Shown one piece after another: positions 48,090 to 61,700 of a DNA stretch of 64,000 nucleotides. Source of the stretch: Antennarius striatus (taxonomy: Eukaryota > Chordata > Actinopteri > Lophiiformes > Antennariidae). Within the stretch, counting starts at the first letter, position 1. Each line of letters starts with the position of its first letter. Under the pieces are notes generated by a model. It made no database searches and was not told the origin of the DNA. It worked only from the letters and a program-made list of their open reading frames with translations. The position numbers and the translations under genes were made by a program. The stretch spans positions 15,119,001-15,183,000 of the forward strand of contig NC_090784.1 of assembly GCF_040054535.1 (NCBI RefSeq), in the 5' to 3' direction.

Positions 48090-50413
48090 GTAAGTGTACG
48101 GCGTGATGCCGAGGAGAGGTTGGCTTGTGATCTCATGCAAGACCCCTGACAGTTGGATAGGTCCTTCCACCGGTGTCTAGCTATTTATAAGGATAGGAGC
48201 GCTACCGTTCGTTGCGATTCCGGGACACAACCGGGAGGTAAAAACACATCCCATGCGGTTTAGAGATCCTGGTCTGAAAAGAATGTGAACGCGAATGTAT
48301 GTTTGACTTCAATTATGCAATGACGGCGCAAGTGCTCCTTGCGCCTCAGTCGGTGCCGGCTGCAGGAGCACCGCTCAGAGGTCAGGTGGGCGGTGGGAGT
48401 CTGAGCCGGTGGGGCCGTGAGGATGATGGATGCGGTGGGACAACCGACTGTGACCATACCCGCTGCGCCAGAATCTGGCACAACAGCATCGTGCGCAAGT
48501 ATACGATCCAGTGTTTGGTTTGGTTTGAACTTAACGCGGTTTTGTATCTGACTTACAAGCTGTTCAGTTCAAATTAACCCACACTATAAAAAGGAGGTTC
48601 TATTAAGAGGTATGCGAGAACAAAAAATGCTTTTCAAAGAAATTCTGATAAAAGCGCGGTGGAAAAACTTCAAGCATGATGACGAAATAAAACCATAAAT
48701 GCAGATTGATATGAAATGTGATATTTTGTCATTTCTTTCACGACTTAGAAAATGTGATATAAGAGTCTTTTGTAATCTATACTGACGTAATACAATGTTT
48801 ATCGGCCTATCCTCATGCAAAACGGGTACATTTAAGCACATGACAGGTCAGGACAGAACAACAAGCAAATGAAGGCAAAACATGTCAGTTCTCATCACTC
48901 ATAGCAGCATTTGTATTCTATTTTATCTTAGGTGATTCCTTGAATTGAGGTGAAACAGTATAGATGATCTGCATTTTTTCTACACTGAGATTTTATAAAT
49001 GTCAAATACATAGTAAGCAACATTGCACTGCTGTATTTGAAATAAATGTATTATATTTCTATATTACATATTTATACTGCTGGGTGATTACATACCTTTA
49101 CATACATCCTTTTTAGTTAAGATGTGAAAAGCAGATTAAAGATTTACAAAAGCAACCAATCAGAATTTAAATTTTGTCCACGGTCTTACATTTTCATGTG
49201 TTTTTTGGGAAAATAAAGCTAACATTGTGAAATCTTTAAAAAGGGGCTTATTTCTTGTACACACTGATCTCTCTCTCACACACACATAAACACATATTAC
49301 ATTTATCACTGGGTTATTGTAAAATTTATTAGTGGCATGGAGATACCAGTGTCCATATGCCACCTGAGGGCACAAGATTCCCAAAACTGGGAAGGCAGTG
49401 TGTGGAATCCCAGTGCTTTCACTGTAAAAGGCAAACAACACCATGACAGAAGATAAGCACTTGATCTAGAAACATACTGTAAGTCAGCCAGAGGAGAGAT
49501 GGAGGTAAGGAAGACTGAGTTTATTGGCATCAGGGAGACACACATTGGGGGTTTAAAGGGGGTGAGGAATGGGATGTTTGAAAAAGGCAGTGTTTTTTTT
49601 TTGTACGAAATTGGGGCAAGTGCTTTGCTGGTGATGTTTTGGCGGGAGAGCATGTGAGTGTGTGTGTTGTTGGTGTAGCTGGGGGAAGTGAGTGGCTGGT
49701 GAGTATGGGAGGTGGAGCTGTGATGGTTTGGTCTGTCAGCGTGCCAGGACCACATTCTCACCCTGCTTCTGTTGAAAGGGGCAGTAAAGACATAAACAGG
49801 CCCAGTGGGATTAGGGCCCACTAGGAGGAGTGATCAGGGGGATTTGCTGCCCAGTGGGCATACAATGGCACTGTAATACAACACACAAATACACACTACG
49901 CATGCTCAACAGCAACGTGTCAGAACGAACCCAAGCCTGCATAAATCTGATTAGGACTCTCTTTTGTTTGGGAAGCGACAGCGGGGTACGACAGCGGGGG
50001 TGTGGATGTTCTCGGGACAGCATAGAGAAAAGCAGGGGGTGCGTTGTGTTGTGACGGTGTGTTTCCACGTGTGTGAAGCCCCAGACAGACAGGGAGGGCC
50101 GTGGCTGTCTGTGGAAACACAATAACAGGATGAATAAGGTTTATTTCCTGTTCAGTATGTGTTTGATCCAACTGATGATGGCGGATGGAGACAGGATCTA
50201 AGTTAACATGAGACAACGTTTATAGACAAAAAGAGAAACCGGTTTCAACTTGGTCAAATAATCTTGACTCAGATATACTAAAGCAGCAGAGACACGGCGT
50301 ACAAATATACTTTTGCTTTTGGTGGAACATGATTGGTATCTGAAATTTTTTGAAATTTTTTTTTCCACCTTTCTTACCCCTCCTCAGTGCTGGGTCTGGC
50401 CCAGCCTGCAGCC

Positions 50414-52446
50414 ATGCCTCTTCTGGAAGAGACAACTCTGCCACAGGACCACCCACCTACTGTCCCAGTGGTCATTATAGGTGCGTTTTACCATTAGAGT
50501 TAGGGCTTATTTTAAAAAGCATATTTTTTAATATGATATGTAGCATGTGATGCCATTTTGGTTTGTTTCTAGGCAACGGGCCATCTGGTATTTGTCTGTC
50601 CTACCTGCTAAGTGGATACAAGCCCTATTTGGATGCGACAACTGTACACCCAAACCCAATACTCTACAGGAAACTTCAGGAGACCAAACACCTACCCATC
50701 ACCGAACAGGTAAAAACACATGAATTCCTTGTATATGTATGCTCTATCATAGTCACCGAATTATACCATGATTGTGATTGATCTTTGAAGGATTTGGAAC
50801 ATTTGAGTGAAGGTCTTGAGGGAAGATCAAGGAACCCTGTGGCTGTGCTTTTTGACACATTACTGCACCCGAATGCTGACTTTGGCTATGAGTTCCCTCC
50901 TGTTCTTCAATGGACAAGAGACAAGCAGCAACACATCCCACATGTAGTGCTGGGCAGGGCAACACCTGGAGGTGCTTGGCATGTAAGCTATAGAGAGTTA
51001 TTCTTAAATTATTTTGATTGGTTTTTGTCCCCCTCTGATTGAATTGTCTTCTGCATTTTTTTTTCTCAGGCAATGGAAGGATCCATGCTGACTATTAGTC
51101 TTGGCATCTGGATGGAGCTTCCTGGCGTTAACTACAGAGACCTGACAAATGGGAAATGCAGGTATTGAGTAAGAACAACAAAAACAAGACCCAGTGTTGG
51201 CTGTATCTTTCCTCATTGTCTCTTTCTTCTCTCTAGGGATGTAACTAGTGACAGAGCTACCCCTGAGGAGATTTCATCCTATTATCGTAACTATGTGAAG
51301 TTACAAGGCCTCCAAAAGAACTTTGTTGACAACACATATGTGACCTCAGTCCAGAAACTCTGCCGGGGACAAGAGGGGGAAGATCTGGAAAGTGAGAACA
51401 CTGATCAAGGAGTAGTGAGAGATGGTGGAAATGAAGGCTTTGAGGGAACTGGTTGTCTGAACAATGGAGGAGGGGGGGCTCTCTGGGAGGTCAGGGGTTA
51501 CCATCAGGTACAGAATGACACCCATGTCCCTTTTTGTCTCTTTGCTGAGAATGTAGTTCTTGCTACCGGTGCATTTGATTCACCCGTCAGATTAGGTATA
51601 GAGGGGGAGAATCTGCCATTTGTATCACACAGCATCTCAGATCTTGGTTTGGCTGTTAGCCAGAGAAAACTGGATATGAACTCTGATCCAGTTTTAATTG
51701 TGGGTGCAGGATTAAGTGCTGCAGATGCAGTTTTGTGTGCATGCAACAGCAACATAAGAGTGCTACATGTCTTTCGTAAGAGTTTGGATGACCGTGACCT
51801 CATCTTTAAACAGCTGCCTAAAATCCTGTACCCAGAGTATCACAAAGTCTACAACATGATGTGTTCAAAGACTTACTCAAATGTGCCCCCCTCCACTCCA
51901 TCAAACAGACCTCAAGAAGTTAGCATTGCCTCGTCAGTATGTGCCAAGATGTGCCCAAAGCCCAAACTTGCCACAGGCAACCCTTCTGGTGAAGCCAGTG
52001 TCAGCCTGTTTTCAGATTACACTAGTTTTCCTGAACACTGTGTGGTGTCCCTCCAGTCTGACATGAAATGTCTGCTACAGGGGAACAACTCCCTTAAGGC
52101 TGTCAAGATCTCCATGGCCCTGGTGCTAATTGGGACCAACCCCAACTTGTTTTTCTTGAAGGGTCAGGGCCAGTACCTGGGGCAGGATCCAACAAAACCA
52201 GTGTCCTGCAAACAGAATCCCATTGACATCAACCCCTACACATTTGAGTGTACAAAGGAACCAGGTCTGTTTGCCATGGGCCCACTGGTGGGAGACAACT
52301 TTGTTCGCTTTTTGAAGGGTGGAGCTTTAGGCATCGCCTCCTGTCTGCTGAAGAGACTCAAGAAGAAAGAAAAGCTCATCAAAAATGGAGGGCATGACTT
52401 TGTTCGAAAACATGATGGTGAAAAGAGCATTACACATTGGTCATAG
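50414..52446 (+). CDS. osgin2: OSGIN2, oxidative stress-induced growth inhibitor family
   Basis: Five coding exons join in phase: 50414-50480, 50573-50709, 50791-50982, 51070-51161, 51237-52446, encoding about 565 residues. The start MPLLEETTLP, with a good Kozak context (GCAGCCATG), matches vertebrate OSGIN2. An FAD-type dinucleotide motif VVIIGNGPSGICLSYLLSG lies near residues 18-36, and a second motif VLIVGAGLSAAD near residue 317 resembles the NADPH site of flavin monooxygenases. GLEGRSRNPVAVLFDTLLHP and GGAWHAMEGSML are further family blocks. OSGIN proteins are related to flavin-dependent monooxygenases; OSGIN1 is linked to oxidative-stress growth control and OSGIN2 is poorly characterised. 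Two thirds of the protein is in the last exon. It is tail-to-tail with nbn, as in the human OSGIN2-NBN pair. Confidence 0.95.
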
Positions 52447-54980
52447 GGCAAGATTTAAAGAGCTCTCACCAACAGACCTAAACAGTGATGGAGAAAACAA
52501 GTTTTAATCATTAATACAAAGTTTTCACATCAAAGTTTAGACATTCTGAGACCAAAAAGATGATGGATGTACACCATTTTCTAAAGAAACACCACAGTTT
52601 TAAATTCTTGTCCGACCTCGTAAGAAGTCCCCAGAAGTCCAAGCTACCATGTGCCAATGTTTTTAATTCATTCTATAATCTCTTAACTGAATGGGATGAT
52701 TTAATCAGGGTTATTTATTTGTTCACCATGTGTCTTTCAATCATTTTACTTACAGCATCAAACTGTGATTGTGTCACACTCCTTATTTTAGCCTAGTCTT
52801 TAGGGGAGGAAATGCTCAGTCGTAGAGACCACAATACTCAATCTTCACGCAATATATGCCAAGGCTATAGCTGCAGAGTTCAAGGGTATTCACTTGCCAA
52901 GCTGTGGTCCCACCTGCAAAGTTACACGATCTGAGTCCCAAGTAATGAATCCTAGGTAGGTGTGTGTTGAGCTGTACAAGATTTAGAAAAAAACGTGTGA
53001 ACCAACATGTTGATTGCTATGAAAGCTTAACGTTCCTGATTATTCTGAGCCTAGTCATTGAGTGTTCTTTCTTCAGATGTATTCTTGGATAGCTGCTATT
53101 GTAGATAGTTGGAGTGTTGTATCTTCAAAACTTAGTCAAATCTTATAATCCGACCTGTCATAGTTATAGTGCCACCGTGAGGCTTTCTATGCAAATTAGT
53201 TCACTTATAGATCTGAATGTATTTATGGACAATATAAGATAATGACAAACACATAGACAAAATACAGATGGGCCTAGTGTTCACTTTTATGAAACAGGAA
53301 AAAACATATAGAAGGGCATGTTTCTCCCAATACTATGTATTTAGGGAATAATTACAAATTATCAGCATGTAAATGCCACCTTTGGAACATCTTATTTAGT
53401 CTGAGTTAGTGTTGACTCATTTAACACTAAACTGATATCAAAAAGAAGACCCCCCCCCCCAAAAGAAGGACAACACAGAAGAAAACACACACAGAAAATG
53501 GTTTATTATTATTATAAAAGCATCTAAAAATTTACTTTTACGATAAGAGTCTACATTTTGTCATTTTTAAAATTTTTATATAGATGTTGTGGCTATTGCT
53601 GTGAAGACAAACATCTAAACTCCTTACAGTCATAGTATCCCTTAGTACTGTGAAACATAGCACAAAGCGTTACATGTAGCTGCTTTGGTTTTGCATCAAA
53701 CCCTTTGTGTATATAATGACAAAAACTTTCTGATGCAGTTCCATAATAGTAAACATGGTTTTGTTAAGTGCCAAATGATAGCATAGACAGGTTGTGCACA
53801 GTGACTATAGCAACCTATACCTATTCTTCATTGCAGCCATATATATATTTTTCTCTTTTCATTCATTAGAAATCTGTCTCTAAGAGTGTGATGTGTCATG
53901 TGCCGCTCACACACAGCTCATGGTTTGTTTTTGTGATATGAAACTTTAACCCCTGTGCAGGAACTACATTATTTAGCTCCTTTCATAATGTTAGTGATGG
54001 ATTACTAAAGTTACTGAAGCCACAATAACTAAGAAAATGGAAAAAAATATAAATATATAATGTTACAACATCCATTTTGCTAATCATATAAGTGAAACTA
54101 TGATTTGTTAATATTGAATTTCAGACAATTTAGGCCTTGATGCTTTTTCACTGAATTTTTGTTTTAAATATTAAATATACTATATTAAACATGCATGCAG
54201 GCATGAACCTTTGCCTTGCAGAAGCTATTGTGAGCTATTATAAGAGAAGATGTGGGAATAGTTTTAAGCCATTATATTAAAATGGTTAAAGAATAGACTG
54301 AATGACTTAATTGAAATCACTTCAAGTATAAAAATATGATTTTGCTACATCAGATCGGACACAACTGTCCTCCGCTGTCAACTCTAAGAGCTTCTTGCTT
54401 AATAAAGCACTGATTTGTGTCCATCCATATACTTTGTATTTGTTAGTAATAATTCTAAAAAGATTGTTATAAAGAAAATAATCCCAATGCAATACAGAAA
54501 AAATTTGTGTTTGAAGGTAAGCGTCCTTTTTGGCATTCAGTTCTCACGGAAAAAAAACTTAAGGCATTTTGTGTCTGGCTTTTACCTTTAATATGAAGGG
54601 ACAGATGTGGTTCAACTATATGCACAAAACAGCCCATAGCTGGTCTGCATTGACATCTACTTGACAGTTTCAGATGTGTACAAGTGCCTAAAGGGTCACT
54701 CATTTTAAAAATGGTAACTTGAATCCCTTTTCAAGTTTCTAGTTCAGCTGAACCCAGAGAACAGCTTAAACATAGCTTAAACAAAGGAAAATCTGCTTTT
54801 AACTTACACTCTTGATGCTTACTAGAACAGTTAAAGAGTTTTTAATGTTTTGTATGCTACATTTTTTATTACTGACAAATAAAAACATAAAGAAAAATCT
54901 TGGGACTTTCGTCACATTGCTTGCCGTCAGTGACTGTATTGGTGGAGATGAAGACAATAAAAGATCAAGTAGGAAGTAAA
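52447..54980 (+). other. osgin2: osgin2 3' UTR
   Basis: AT-rich non-coding sequence with a C10 homopolymer near 53,450. AATAAA hexamers occur near 54,398, at 54,878 and at 54,956-54,961. The last would put the cleavage site within a few bases of the predicted nbn 3' end on the other strand. No other gene is seen. Confidence 0.55.
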
Positions 54981-55163
54981 GTTGTAAAAAAGAAATTGTT
55001 TATTTTCAAATATTATTTTAATATATATTTAGCAGCAGTGAAGCAGTTATACCAATGCTGAATTTGCCAACATTAAGAATGAAACATAGACATCAAATAA
55101 TTCTTCAGACTTCTGGTTCCATAAACATGAAAACCCTTTGTATGATGCCAAGATGAAGGTACT
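54980..55163 (-). other. nbn: nbn 3' UTR (predicted)
   Basis: Minus-strand AATAAA at 55,004-54,999 lies 160 bp after the nbn stop, giving a short 3' UTR that ends where the osgin2 3' UTR also appears to end. Confidence 0.5.
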
Positions 55164-55738
55164 TTATCTCCGCTTGTGCAGTTTGGTGGGGTTGTACCTG
55201 AAGACACAAAAACACATGCAAAATATTTTATCTCATAGACCTGCCAATGACAGAATGGGCTTTTAACGTTCCCCATGGATCATTCCTCAATGTCCTTAGA
55301 GGAATTAACAAACAATAAAACTGTCCAAATTAAGTGCTGTAAAACATGGCCAGTGTTTGAACAGCTTAAAGCAAACAAGCTTCCTGTTTCTGGAAACTTC
55401 GTTTGGACCAAACAAAAAAAAATACAGGACTGTTTTCTTAGCAGTAGAGTCTGTTCCCTGGCTACGCATGACTGACTGAGCATGAATCCATGATCAAACA
55501 GATCAGCTTTGACGCACACACACAGACACACAATAAACCTCAGACTGTCTCTTTTCTGCTTAGTCAAAGAAAACATGGCAGTGGCGGCGGCAGCAGCAGC
55601 GGCTTACATCACCTCCATTGCCCTGACAACCGCTATGACGAAAGACTTGGTACGTTCTTATTGCATCCGCTGGCTCCACATTCCTTTCTAGTCTGCACCA
55701 GACTATGACTGGATGATGTAATATACATATTAAAAATT

Positions 55739-55783
<45 letters not shown>

Positions 55784-58700
55784 GGGGACACACACACACA
55801 TGCATGTGAACAACAACTACAGAGGATAAATAACTTCCCCTATGTGGGATTAATAGTGTTGATTTGTTCTTTTCTTTCATACGCATCTTGCATACACAAG
55901 ACAACCAAACTATGAAGCAAAATATAAGAAATTACATAGCAAACAAAAAATTGTGACAGAAGTCTGAAGATATTTTGTATTGCACATTCCTTTAGTAGTA
56001 GCCAGCCTTCAGTCTGACTGCTTTGTAAACCCTGGGCTTCTCCCAGTGACATTCAAGAGGTAGTCCATGAAATGGTGTCCACCTTGTATGTGTGTCACGT
56101 CAAGGTGAATTTGTGGATTATCTTGCCTTACTAGTAAGGTTGGGACAATCAGTTGCGTGTGCAGCAGTCAGGATGACAGCCCTATTTGATACCTGCTAGA
56201 ATCCGTATTATATCCATGTATCCCCAAGTGCAGTCTCAAAAACCATTAAGTGCTAAAACAAAACTGGCTCACAACAGGATCGCCTCTGGAATGGAAGACC
56301 AAAGGTCACCTCTGCTGATGAGGATAAATTCAACGGGGTCTCCAGCCTCAGAAATCACAAGTTCACAGCAGCTCAGATTACCGCCCAGAAAAATGCACAA
56401 AGTTCTAGCAGCACACCCATCTCTACATCAACTGTTCAGATGAGACGGTGATAATCAAGCCTCTATGGTCAAATAGGGAATAAGGAACCACAGCTAAGGT
56501 AAAACAAGAAGAAGAAGAGATTTATGTGGGCCAAAAAACACAAGGGATGAAAAATAGACCAGTGGGAATCTGTGCTTTGGTCTGATGAGTCTAAATTTGA
56601 GATATCTGGTTCCATCCACTGAGTTGTTGTGTGGATGTTTTCTCACTGCATGGCTCCCACTGTGAAGCACAGAGGGGGAAGTGTGATGGTGGAACGAAGG
56701 GGGGTGGGGGGCTTTGCTGATGACATCAATTGAAATTAATTTATCAAAATTAAAAACCCACAATGTATTTATGTTCATAATAATAATAATTCACACTTTA
56801 TTGATACCTCTTGGGGAAATTCTCTTTACACTTCACACTTCACTGAAGTACATACATGTGTTCATTACACATTGGTTTCAGACACATATAGAGGTACAGG
56901 GGAGGCGAAGTGACGGGTCACGTGAAGAAATCGCGCCCCAACGAGCATCTTGTAGGGGGGATGGCGCCTTGCTCAAGGGCGCCTCGGCAGTGGCCTGGGG
57001 GTGAGCCGACACCTCCCACCTCTCACACTCCGGAGATGTTGTGGCGGGAGCGGGATTCCAACCCCCGATGGCTGGGCGATCTGTCTTCAAGACGTCTGCT
57101 CTACCGCTGAGCCACTGCCGCCCCATGGAGACGTTTATAAACATCAAGACTGAAGATAATTCAGGTCAGGTTGAAAGTTAGTTTCAGCAATGTAATCAAG
57201 AGGCAACCTGTGTCAAAACTCTGTCACAACCTGCCTGTTATCTTTTTTTTTTTTTAAACTATTATGGTGTTGTCCAAATGAGCCAAATGATGTGCTGGGT
57301 CTCCAGGTGATAATTGGTGCTCAGGTATAAGTACAAACCAATGATGGACAGGTTAGTTTTTTTGCTTATAAGCGCTAACAGGTTTTTGAACGCTGAACTC
57401 TGAATGTTTTGTTATTTTATGTAACTATTGATTTGAGTTAACTGAGAAACTTAATGGAAATAAAACAGTAATCAAGCATAAAGTGGCGTTTTGGACTTTT
57501 TATTTCCAGCAAGCTCATCAGCGCGTCGTCAGTGTGATGGAATACCTCAGTGGCTTAAGGCTGGGCTTAGCCTCTACACCACCAGAGAATAAAATTAATT
57601 CAGCAGAGGTAGAGAAGTAAAAACCAGAGGGGGAATGATCCCCCCCAACCCCCACAACACACAAATCCTACCATAAGAACAATGAACCCAAACACACCTC
57701 CAGGTTATGCAAGGGCTTTGACCAAGAAGGAGGGTGAAAGAATTCTGCGTCAGTTGACCTGAACCCAATTGAAATAGTTTAGGATGACGGGCCAACAAGT
57801 CCTCAACATCTGTGGGAACTCCTTCAAGACTGCTGGAAAATCATTTCATGTGACGACCTCATGAAGATCATCAAGAGAATGCTAAGAGTGTGCAAAGCAG
57901 CAATCAAACAAAAGAGTGGTTCTTTGAAGAATTGAAAACAATAAACATGGTTCATATTTTGTTTACTACATAATTCTATGTGTGTGCATTCATAGTTCAT
58001 ATACACACAGACACAGACACAGACACAGACACAGACACACACACACACACACAACACACATACACAAACACAGTAAATATATTTCTAAAAAGATGCAACT
58101 TTCACAATGTCAAGCTATGCAGCCCACACATGCAAAGAAAGAAAAACTTAAGAGATCCATAAAGTCAGCATATTAAAATGAAATAACATTGTAGAAAAAT
58201 ATTGAACATACTTAAATGTATTGGTGATAATAGCTTCAACACACCTCCTATTTGCAGATACTAATTACATGCATTGCTAAAATGCCTTATTCTTCCTGCA
58301 CAGTCTTCTAATCGCCAAAGTTCCGTTGGTCTAATTCTCTGGACTCTGATCTTTAATTCTTTCCATCAAATTTCTGTTGGATTCAAGTCAGGTGATTGGC
58401 TGGGCCATTCTAGCAGCTTTACTGTCTTTCTCTGAAACAAACTGAGTTTTCTTGGCTGTAAGTTTGGGATCATTGTCTTGCTGAAATGTCCACGCTCAAA
58501 CAAGATTGCTTGGTTTTCCATGTCTTTGCACCTCCATTTCTTCATGTGTTCAAGATTTCTTCTTTGTGCCACTCTATTTTATTATATGTAACTTGATTTA
58601 TGGACATCTAAGGATTGATGTTTTTGCATGTGTGGGTGCATGGGTTGTTACTGACATCTGGTGAAAGTTTCATGTCATGTCAGCACCTTCAATACTTCTT

Positions 58701-61700
58701 TAACCCACTTGTATGTATGTATATACAGTATCTATCTCATATATACAGTATATATAAAATCTTCTTACCTGAAGAGGTCATCTCCAACCGACTCATCCTG
58801 TCTGTTCTTACACTCCTCCTGAAATGAACACAGGTTCAAATCATGAATGAAAGGCTCAAACACATCACAGAATCTGATGGCCACACAGTGACGACAGTAC
58901 CTCAGCTGCGTCCTTCAGCCATTCGTCCACGTCAGAGTTTTTGCCTTTATTGTGAACCAACAGATCAGACCCTCCAATGAGGTGAGCGGAACCATTTTCA
59001 CCAGGTGTGTAAATCTGTCATATGCACATAAGTAACTCTGATTAAACTTTTATACAGACACATAAAGCTGAAATACATAGTTGTGGATACCTATATAACT
59101 AATAACTTTAGACTACATATGTAGGCATATATCACACTATTACTAGCTTGAATACACAACACTCTGATTTATTGTGTATGCTGCAGAGCAGAGACCTTGC
59201 GGAAGCATTTGAAGTTCTTCGTGTTGCCAGTGCCCTGCTTCTTTTGTTTCTCTTTTGTAGGTGCAGTCACAAGAAGAGATCGGAATTCCACCAGCACCAG
59301 CTTTTCAGGAAGATCGTCACTAATCTTTGACTGCTGAGGAAGAGGATATTAACAGGACAACTTCTAACAACAATTATAAACTTGAAAAGTGCCAGTGTGC
59401 AAAAGTTGCATGACAGGACACACGAGGCAAATTGGCATCAAATATCTGGTTGATACAAAAGAAAAACTTTTAAGGTTCTAATTTTAATATAAAATCTTAC
59501 TGATTTATATTAATCAGCCTGATTTATTTTCAATAGTATAATTCATGTAAATAACATTACAGCAATATGACAGAAGAAGAAAGAAGAAGTAACATACTTT
59601 TATTATCCCCTTGGGGAAATTATTTGTTTGTCTGTTTGTTGGTTTGTTTTTCTCCTTCTGTTTTAGTTACCTTGTTTTTGTTTATTTTATTTTTTTATTT
59701 TTTAATCTTTCTATGACTATGCAGTTTAAATGATTGACTTACTTCTGTAAATATTATTAGCAAGTATTTTGTAATGAGTTTTTTTTTTTTTTTTGAGGGG
59801 TAGGACTTAAAAAAGTTTACAGTTCTTCCTACTCCTTTTCGGATAGTGTTCACACCATTCTGTTGTATTTATTATTGTTTGTTATTGTTATTTTGTTTTG
59901 TTGTTATTTTTGTTATTGTAAATAAATGAACTCATTCATTCATTCATTTATTTTTGATACACCAGTGTATTTAGAAATTGTATTGACAGATGTGTTGTTT
60001 TTCCCAAATATTCCTCCAACTGTTCTCTGCCCACTCATCAGGTAACAAACGTGCATGAAACAGAGAGTGGAGGGTTGGCGGAGGGCTAAACCCACTGCGA
60101 TATACTGTAAGGTAGGGAGTGTTGTTCTTTTATAAGAAGACTTTTAATGTTTTATTAAAGAGTAGATAATTAAAGAGTAGATTATGCATGTATCGATCTA
60201 CATTTCCTGTATATTTTCATACTACAGTCTGTATCACAGTTGACTGATACTGGATTCATGAAGCCATTACAAATAGGAATATTTTGAGTTAAAGAACCCA
60301 ATGTTAATATTTTAGACATAAATATGAAACTCATAAAAGTTGCAGTATGTACTGAGTGAGACAATTTACAGCTGTTGAGGTTCTTTTGCAATACTTACCT
60401 GTTTGTTGTGTTCTACTTGAACAGGCTTCAAAGGGGTCTTGGGCTCTTCTTTAGGATGGCAAATATCCACTTTCAGTAGCCCTAAATCCTGTCAGTATTA
60501 AAAGGATGCAAAATATACAATGATAATGAAAAATTAATATAAAAAGAGAAGTGAAGATCTGGTGAGCCAATACTGTAGCTCTAAATAATTTTCTGTAGAT
60601 TATGGATAAAAAATAAGACAGAGCCTCACCTCAGCGAAAGACCCATCATCTTCAAAAACCTTTCTATTTTTATTTGTACTGGTCGATGGCACTTCATGAG
60701 GTTGGCTGGAGTCATGACAAGGTTGAATCTGCTCTGTCTTGATTGAGACATGACACTGCTCAGAGGTTTTGTGATTCTTAAGAGAACCCGACTCTTTTTC
60801 CGAGCCCCACTGAGGCATTCTGGTACATCCATTTTCTTCGAGGTGGACACGTTGCCTCTTGCTTGTAGATGAAGCCTGGACAGTATTTAAACCTTGTTCC
60901 TTACTGGTTGAGCTACATATTATTGGCTGTGCTTGGTGGCCTTGACTACCTGAGATAGGCTCATTAAAGTAGTCCATGTCCTGAGACATGATAGACTCCA
61001 GTTCATCCATCTGTATGTCCACCTCCATATTTTTTCGCTTCTTGTTCTGTGTCTTCTCTTGGAACCTGTTTGGATTACCCTCTGACTTTCCCACAAAAAG
61101 ATCTGCAGACTCCAGTGGTGTCTGGGATGCTCCTGCAGGTACTCTGTCTGTTTCTTTGGTTGTGACTGTGATAGCTGCTGCCTGGACAGCAGGGGATGAT
61201 TCCAGTAATGACCGTTTTGGCTCAGAAACAGCTGTGAACGGGTCATCCTCCAAAGGCCTTGATGACAGAACGAAACAAAGAGTAAGAATTTCTGCTTGTT
61301 TTCACTCAAAAAAGTAGTTGTCAAACACAAAAAGTTTGCTTTAAAATTGAAAAGTATGCATTAGAAGCATGTCAGTATTTTATTAAAGGTGATTTGTTTA
61401 ACACTTTTATGTATGTATACACATACACATGGTATATAAAAAATAAACAGGACTATATCCCTCAGTCAGCCTCAGTTTGGGCTTAGGGAGAACTCAAACT
61501 GTTATTCATCATTTCCATTGTGGATATTGTAGATATCACATGTTCATGAGGAAAAAAGATACTGAATGAAAAACTTTGCTGACTATGGAGTTTAAATATT
61601 TTTTAAAAATAGTTCATAAAGTGTTAATTTTTTAATTTAATTGAATATACTTTAGTAATCCCCGAAGGGAAATTAAGAGCACACTCCAGTTATTCCAATC

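Larger units (their letters stand above)
46968..50413. other. gtpbp10-osgin2 intergenic region and osgin2 5' region
   Basis: The stretch contains a LINE/SINE tail-like remnant near 47,150-47,215, a GAC/GAT patch at 47,236-47,267, a G+C-rich region at 47,780-48,480 that looks like a promoter, and about 2 kb of anonymous osgin2 intron. The minus strand is open for 171 codons at 49,306-49,821, but the translation resembles no family I know. Confidence 0.5.
55198..58768. other. last nbn intron, repeat-rich
   Basis: This 3.6 kb intron separates the final 11-codon exon from the rest of nbn. It contains a (TA)n tract, a Tc1-like transposon split by a SINE, a CA-rich tract and a second Tc1-like fragment in the opposite orientation. 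An exon-like + strand ORF at 55,564-55,649 is described separately. Confidence 0.7.

Noticed and set aside
56900..57120. Possible tRNA genes at 16.9, 57.1 and 62.0 kb
   Set aside because: The A and B boxes belong to SINE heads: each is followed by the SINE body and tail and the cloverleaf is not preserved.
60988..61317. 109-codon plus-strand frame
   Set aside because: Antisense of the large nbn linker exon.
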